Below are positions 60,712 to 64,000 of a DNA stretch of 64,000 nt, one piece after another. Below the pieces are notes generated by a model. The model had not been told where the DNA came from, ran no database searches, and was given only the letters and a program-made list of their open reading frames with translations. Positions within the stretch are counted from its first letter, which is position 1. Each line of letters begins with the position of its first letter. Origin of the DNA: Candidatus Competibacter denitrificans Run_A_D11 (GTDB taxonomy: Bacteria > Pseudomonadota > Gammaproteobacteria > Competibacterales > Competibacteraceae); assembly GCF_001051235.1 (NCBI RefSeq), contig NZ_CBTJ020000076.1:1-64000 (forward strand). The letters run 5' to 3'. The translations under genes and the position numbers were made by a program.

Positions 60712-62049
60712 ATGCCTTTCACGTCCCTCGGCTTAGCAGATAACTTGGCGCGCGCCGTCGCCAGCCAAGGCTATGCCGTGCCTACGCCGATCCAAACCAA
60801 AACCATTCCTTTGATTCTGGAAGGACGCGACCTGCTCGCTTCCGCACAGACCGGCACCGGCAAAACGGCCGCGTTCACCCTGCCGCTGTTACAGCGCTTG
60901 GAACAACGGCCACTTGCGACACGCGCATCCTGGTCACGCCTGCAACCGGTGCGCGCACTGGTGCTGGTCCCCACCCGCGAGCTAGCCGCGCAAGTGGGTG
61001 ATAGCGCGCGCGCCTACGGTCGCCATACCGCTCTTCGCAGCGCCGTGGTCGTCGGCGGGGTCAGCTTGAAGCCGCAATGCGATGCTTTGCGGCGTGGGGT
61101 CGATTTGTTGGTCGCGACACCTGGACGGCTGCTGGATCACGTCAGCCAGCGCACCGTTGATTTATCGAAAATCGAAATTCTGGTGTTAGATGAAGCCGAC
61201 CGGATGCTGGACATGGGCTTCATTCCAGCCATTCGGCGCATCCTGGCCCTGCTTCCCCGCCAGCGGCAAAACTTGTTATTTTCCGCGACTTTGCCGGAAA
61301 CGATCCGCCAACTGGCTGCGGAGTTATTGCATAACCCGGCCACGGTCGATGTCGCCCCACCCAACGCCCCCGCCGCGCTGGTGCGTCAAGCCGTCCACCC
61401 GGTCGATCAGACGCGCAAAGCGGAGTTATTGACCCATCTGTTGAGAACGGGGGACGTTGAACAGACTCTAGTATTCACCCGCACCAAACATGGGGCCGAC
61501 CGGTTGATGCACCAGCTCGAACGGGCGGGCCTACGCGCCGCTGCCTTGCATGGCAACAAGAGTCAAGCCGCGCGCACACGCGCTTTGGCTGACTTCAAGC
61601 AAGGACAGATCCGAGTCCTGGTCGCAACCGATATCGCCGCGCGTGGGCTGGACATCGCGCAACTGCCCTTGGTGGTGAATTACGAGTTGCCACACGTCGC
61701 CGAAGATTACGTCCATCGGATTGGCCGTACCGGTCGGGCTGGCCGTGACGGTGTGGCGCTGTCGCTGGTCTCCGAAGAAGAGACACCGCGCCTGCATAGT
61801 ATTCAACGCTTGCTGGGCCGCACCCTGCCCTCGACCGTTGTCGATGGTTTCGCACCAACCCGCAGCACCCGCTCAACCACACCTAAGCCCGCCGGTTCCA
61901 CTCGCCCTAGCCCTAGCCCGAATCCACATCAGGGAACCAGATCGCGCACCACCAACAGCCGGGCCAGCGACCAGCGGTCCCGAGTATCCCGAACGTCGGC
62001 AACTCCGGCCGGCCGGAACCGGTCGCGGAACCACCAACCAGCGGCCTAG
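60712..62049 (+). CDS. rhlE: DEAD-box RNA helicase RhlE
   Basis: This 445-aa ATP-dependent helicase remodels rRNA and mRNA structures. Motifs in order are the Q-motif ([10 protein letters not shown]), Walker [12 protein letters not shown] at about 45-54, [35 protein letters not shown], and [13 protein letters not shown]. The C-terminal 55 residues are a Ser/Thr/Pro/Arg-rich basic tail typical of RhlE. ATG 60712 (MPFTSLGL) has AGGAA upstream; an in-frame start at 60679 adds unrelated residues. An RRM protein gene follows after 23 bp. Confidence 0.94.
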   Translation: MPFTSLGLADNLARAVASQGYAVPTPIQTKTIPLILEGRDLLASAQTGTGKTAAFTLPLLQRLEQRPLATRASWSRLQPVRALVLVPTRELAAQVGDSARAYGRHTALRSAVVVGGVSLKPQCDALRRGVDLLVATPGRLLDHVSQRTVDLSKIEILVLDEADRMLDMGFIPAIRRILALLPRQRQNLLFSATLPETIRQLAAELLHNPATVDVAPPNAPAALVRQAVHPVDQTRKAELLTHLLRTGDVEQTLVFTRTKHGADRLMHQLERAGLRAAALHGNKSQAARTRALADFKQGQIRVLVATDIAARGLDIAQLPLVVNYELPHVAEDYVHRIGRTGRAGRDGVALSLVSEEETPRLHSIQRLLGRTLPSTVVDGFAPTRSTRSTTPKPAGSTRPSPSPNPHQGTRSRTTNSRASDQRSRVSRTSATPAGRNRSRNHQPAA

Positions 62050-62072
62050 TTGGCCACATTAGGAGGACGCAT

Positions 62073-62339
62073 ATGAAGATGATTTTCGTCGGCAACCTAC
62101 CCTCGGACGCGACCGAGCAGGAGATTACCCAGCTCTTTTCGACCCATGGTCGCGTCCGCTCGCTACGCCTGGTACGTGATGTGTTCAGTGGGACTTGCCG
62201 TGGGTTCGGGTTTGTGGAAATGGAAGGGCATGAAGCGCGGGCGGCCATCGGCGCGCTCAACGGTTGGGAGCTGCGCGGCCAGCGGCTGAAAGTGAACGAG
62301 GAACGGCCGAAGGAGCGTTCTGGGGGCCGTCGCCGCTAG
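62073..62339 (+). CDS. Small RRM-type RNA-binding protein
   Basis: This 88-aa protein is a single RNA-recognition motif. RNP-2 is IFVGNL (residues 4-9) and RNP-1 is RGFGFVEM (about 43-50), with aromatic residues placed for RNA stacking, followed by a short basic tail (RSGGRRR). It has a strong ribosome site (TTAGGAGG). Its position right after rhlE suggests co-expression with the helicase, as often seen for RNA chaperones. Confidence 0.9.
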   Translation: MKMIFVGNLPSDATEQEITQLFSTHGRVRSLRLVRDVFSGTCRGFGFVEMEGHEARAAIGALNGWELRGQRLKVNEERPKERSGGRRR

Positions 62340-62551
62340 ACTTTAGGCGTTTTCGTTGCGAAAGAACTGTATCTGTCGCCCCTATCCGCCTTGCCGCTCT
62401 TGCCAAGATGCGCCGTTTGCCACTCGCTGGCCGGCGGCGCTCGACCCGCCCGCTAACCCGCCCCGATAAAACGGCCGCTCCATCGCCTCTTGCACAGTCA
62501 CCGTCAAATTGCGGGTTGAACTCCCAGTCAAAATTCACGCCACGGGCGGAT

Positions 62552-63451
62552 TTAAGCCACCGTCAACCGTTCCAATGCCTCACGGTATTTGGCGGTCGTC
62601 CGGGCCACGATCTCTGGCGGCAATTCCGGCCCCGGCGGTTGCTTGCCCCAGGCCAGAGTTTCCAGATAATCGCGAACAAACTGCTTATCAAAGCTGGGCG
62701 GATTGGTACCAGGCCGATATTGATCCGCCGGCCAGAAGCGCGATGAATCCGGGGTCAAAACTTCATCCATCAACACCAGTTGGCCGTCCTCGTCCAAGCC
62801 AAATTCGAATTTGGTATCAGCGATAATAATGCCTCTGTTGAGGGCGTAATCAGCCGCCTCCCGGTAGATTCGCAAACTGACCTCTTGCACTTGCTGGGCC
62901 AACTCCTCTCCGATAGTCGCTGCGATGACTGCAAAGCTGACATTTTCATCGTGAGCACCGAGCGCCGCTTTGGTCGAAGGGGTAAAAATCGCCTCCGGCA
63001 ATCGATCCGCCAACTGCAATCCGCTGGGTAAGCGAATCCCACAGACCGCACCGGTGCGCTGATAATCTTTCCAGCCCGAACCGATCAAATAACCGCGCAC
63101 GATAGCTTCGACCGGCAAGCCCTTTAAGCGTCGTGCGACGACCGCACGGCCGGCGACAGCGGCGCGCTCAAGTGGATCGGGTAACGCCTCTTCCAAGGTC
63201 TTTTCAGCCCGCTGCAAGTGATCGGGTAGAATGTGGCGGGTACGGCCGAACCAAAAATGACTCATCGCCGTTAATATTGCGCCCTTGCCGGGAATTGTGG
63301 TGGGCAAAATAACGTCAAAGGCTGAGAGACGGTCGCTAGCCACCATCAGCAGATGCCGGTCATCGACTGTGTACAGATCGCGCACCTTACCGCGATAGAC
63401 CAGGGGTAAACTTTTGATCTCGCAAGGCGAGGCGGGGGCGGGCGTGGACAT
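62552..63451 (-). CDS. purC: Phosphoribosylaminoimidazole-succinocarboxamide synthase (SAICAR synthase)
   Basis: This 299-aa enzyme joins aspartate to CAIR in purine synthesis with ATP. Blocks are [65 protein letters not shown] and the signature [31 protein letters not shown]. The length fits the longer PurC form (about 300 aa) rather than the 237-aa E. coli form. It converges with the RRM gene across a 212-bp spacer in which I see no other gene. Confidence 0.96.
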   Translation of the reverse strand: MSTPAPASPCEIKSLPLVYRGKVRDLYTVDDRHLLMVASDRLSAFDVILPTTIPGKGAILTAMSHFWFGRTRHILPDHLQRAEKTLEEALPDPLERAAVAGRAVVARRLKGLPVEAIVRGYLIGSGWKDYQRTGAVCGIRLPSGLQLADRLPEAIFTPSTKAALGAHDENVSFAVIAATIGEELAQQVQEVSLRIYREAADYALNRGIIIADTKFEFGLDEDGQLVLMDEVLTPDSSRFWPADQYRPGTNPPSFDKQFVRDYLETLAWGKQPPGPELPPEIVARTTAKYREALERLTVA

Positions 63452-63703
63452 AAAGCAACAGCTCCTAACGCGGAAAAGGACCGATGGGTTTCATTGTAAC
63501 CGCCCATCTCCTTGTGGAGAACGCTCGTGCCAGGCTATCGGTCCCGGTAGGTGTGGGTCACGTTCTTTCCACTGCGACGGTAACCTTGGCGCCATGTTTT
63601 AATCCGCACCCGCGACCGGGCGAAACAGCAGAGAAGACGTTACGCCTTTTCCATTCATGATGACCCCCTGAAGGGGACGGTTTCAAGCGAGAGTTTATTT
63701 GCG
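63452..63703. other. Divergent spacer between purC and the CbiM-like gene
   Basis: This 252-bp region should hold both promoters. A small hairpin, CCCC ctgaa GGGG, lies at 63664-63676. Cobalt-transport genes are often controlled by cobalamin riboswitches, but I could not identify their conserved boxes here. No coding frame is evident. Confidence 0.4.
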
Positions 63704-64000
63704 ATGAACCTGACCGATACGTTACTTCCCACTGATTTGCTGTTTTTCGCCAACTTCATCTGGTTGCCGGTCTTGCTGCAAGCCTTTCGGCGGGCGCCCT
63801 GGCGGCTTTTTCTGGCCGACCGCAAGCGCCAGCATGTGTTTCTCGGTGCTTCAGTGGCGTTGTTCTTCATGTGGATTTTCGAAGCCGGCATCCGACCAGC
63901 TTTGGGGTTTCATTTTCTTGGCGTCACTGTTTACACCTTGATGTTCGGCTGGTCACTGGCGACCATCGGAGTCAGTTTGATCGCTGTGGCCGTCGCTTTG
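63704..64000 (+). CDS. CbiM-like energy-coupling-factor permease, partial at window end
   Basis: ATG 63704 opens a frame that runs off the window after 99 codons. The product is strongly hydrophobic (MNLTDTLLPTDLLFFANFIW, then FRRAPWRLFLADRKRQHVFLGASVALFFMW and FHFLGVTVYTLMFGWSLA), giving three helices. The pattern, with the short basic loop and GFHFLGVTxxTLMFG, matches divergent CbiM-like substrate-binding membrane subunits for cobalt or nickel uptake. The rest of the system lies beyond the window, so the metal is unassigned. Confidence 0.65.
   Translation, partial: MNLTDTLLPTDLLFFANFIWLPVLLQAFRRAPWRLFLADRKRQHVFLGASVALFFMWIFEAGIRPALGFHFLGVTVYTLMFGWSLATIGVSLIAVAVAL

Noticed and set aside
63452..63703. 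Cobalamin or metal riboswitch upstream of the CbiM-like gene
   Set aside because: The conserved box sequences of the known classes could not be found by eye; only a 4-bp hairpin is seen.

Overview
The window looks like the chromosome of a gammaproteobacterium with moderately high G+C. The evidence is gene order: a leuS-lptE-holA-proA-nadD-rsfS-rlmH-maf-rng-yhdP-nitrilase-tldD-pmbA string, a sucA-sucB-lpdA operon, dksA next to gluQ, and the families YhdP, RNase G, YejF and TldD/PmbA. Genus cannot be fixed from the sequence alone; a Competibacter-like lineage is only a guess. No rRNA, tRNA or CRISPR array was recognised.

Layout. (1) 1-3370 is a nest of decayed mobile DNA. An IS256-type element sits just downstream of pmbA. 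A Tn3-family transposon is inserted in it; its 38-bp right terminal repeat and its resolvase are intact, but its transposase is ruined. The outer end of the transposon is cut by the tail of a third element. (2) 3385-20155, all on the minus strand, is a dense housekeeping run (tRNA charging, outer-membrane LPS assembly, DNA polymerase clamp loading, proline and NAD synthesis, ribosome silencing and methylation, RNA processing, envelope lipid transport, peptide maturation). Many neighbours overlap by 4 nt. (3) 20409-24431 is an A+T-rich island with three membrane-glycosylation genes (GtrA-like flippase, DPM/GtrB-like glycosyltransferase, unknown 661-aa polytopic protein). It resembles a gtrA-gtrB-gtr(type) O-antigen modification cassette. 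(4) 24598-31134 holds purM-purN, dcd, two paralogous small secreted proteins, apbC/mrp and metG. (5) 31153-35249 is an exopolysaccharide locus: an initiating sugar transferase divergent from a UDP-sugar dehydrogenase and a UDP-sugar epimerase. (6) 35246-42000 holds dnaQ, rnhA, a fused peptide ABC ATPase without permeases, a metallopeptidase lipoprotein, and cca. (7) 40546-46251 is the 2-oxoglutarate dehydrogenase operon. (8) 46680-55201 holds dksA, gluQ, acs, an eIF-2B-like protein, an acidic small protein, tex, a zinc-finger pRiA4b-ORF3-like protein and rraA. (9) 55265-64000 holds a MotA/MotB-like ion-motor pair, nitroreductase, thioesterase, a pabB-pabC fusion, an rhlE helicase with an RRM protein, purC, and the start of a CbiM-like permease.

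Together the genes are mostly core metabolism and information processing. The accessory signal is concentrated in the mobile nest at the left end, the A+T-rich glycosylation island, the exopolysaccharide genes, the duplicated secreted proteins and the orphan ion-motor pair.
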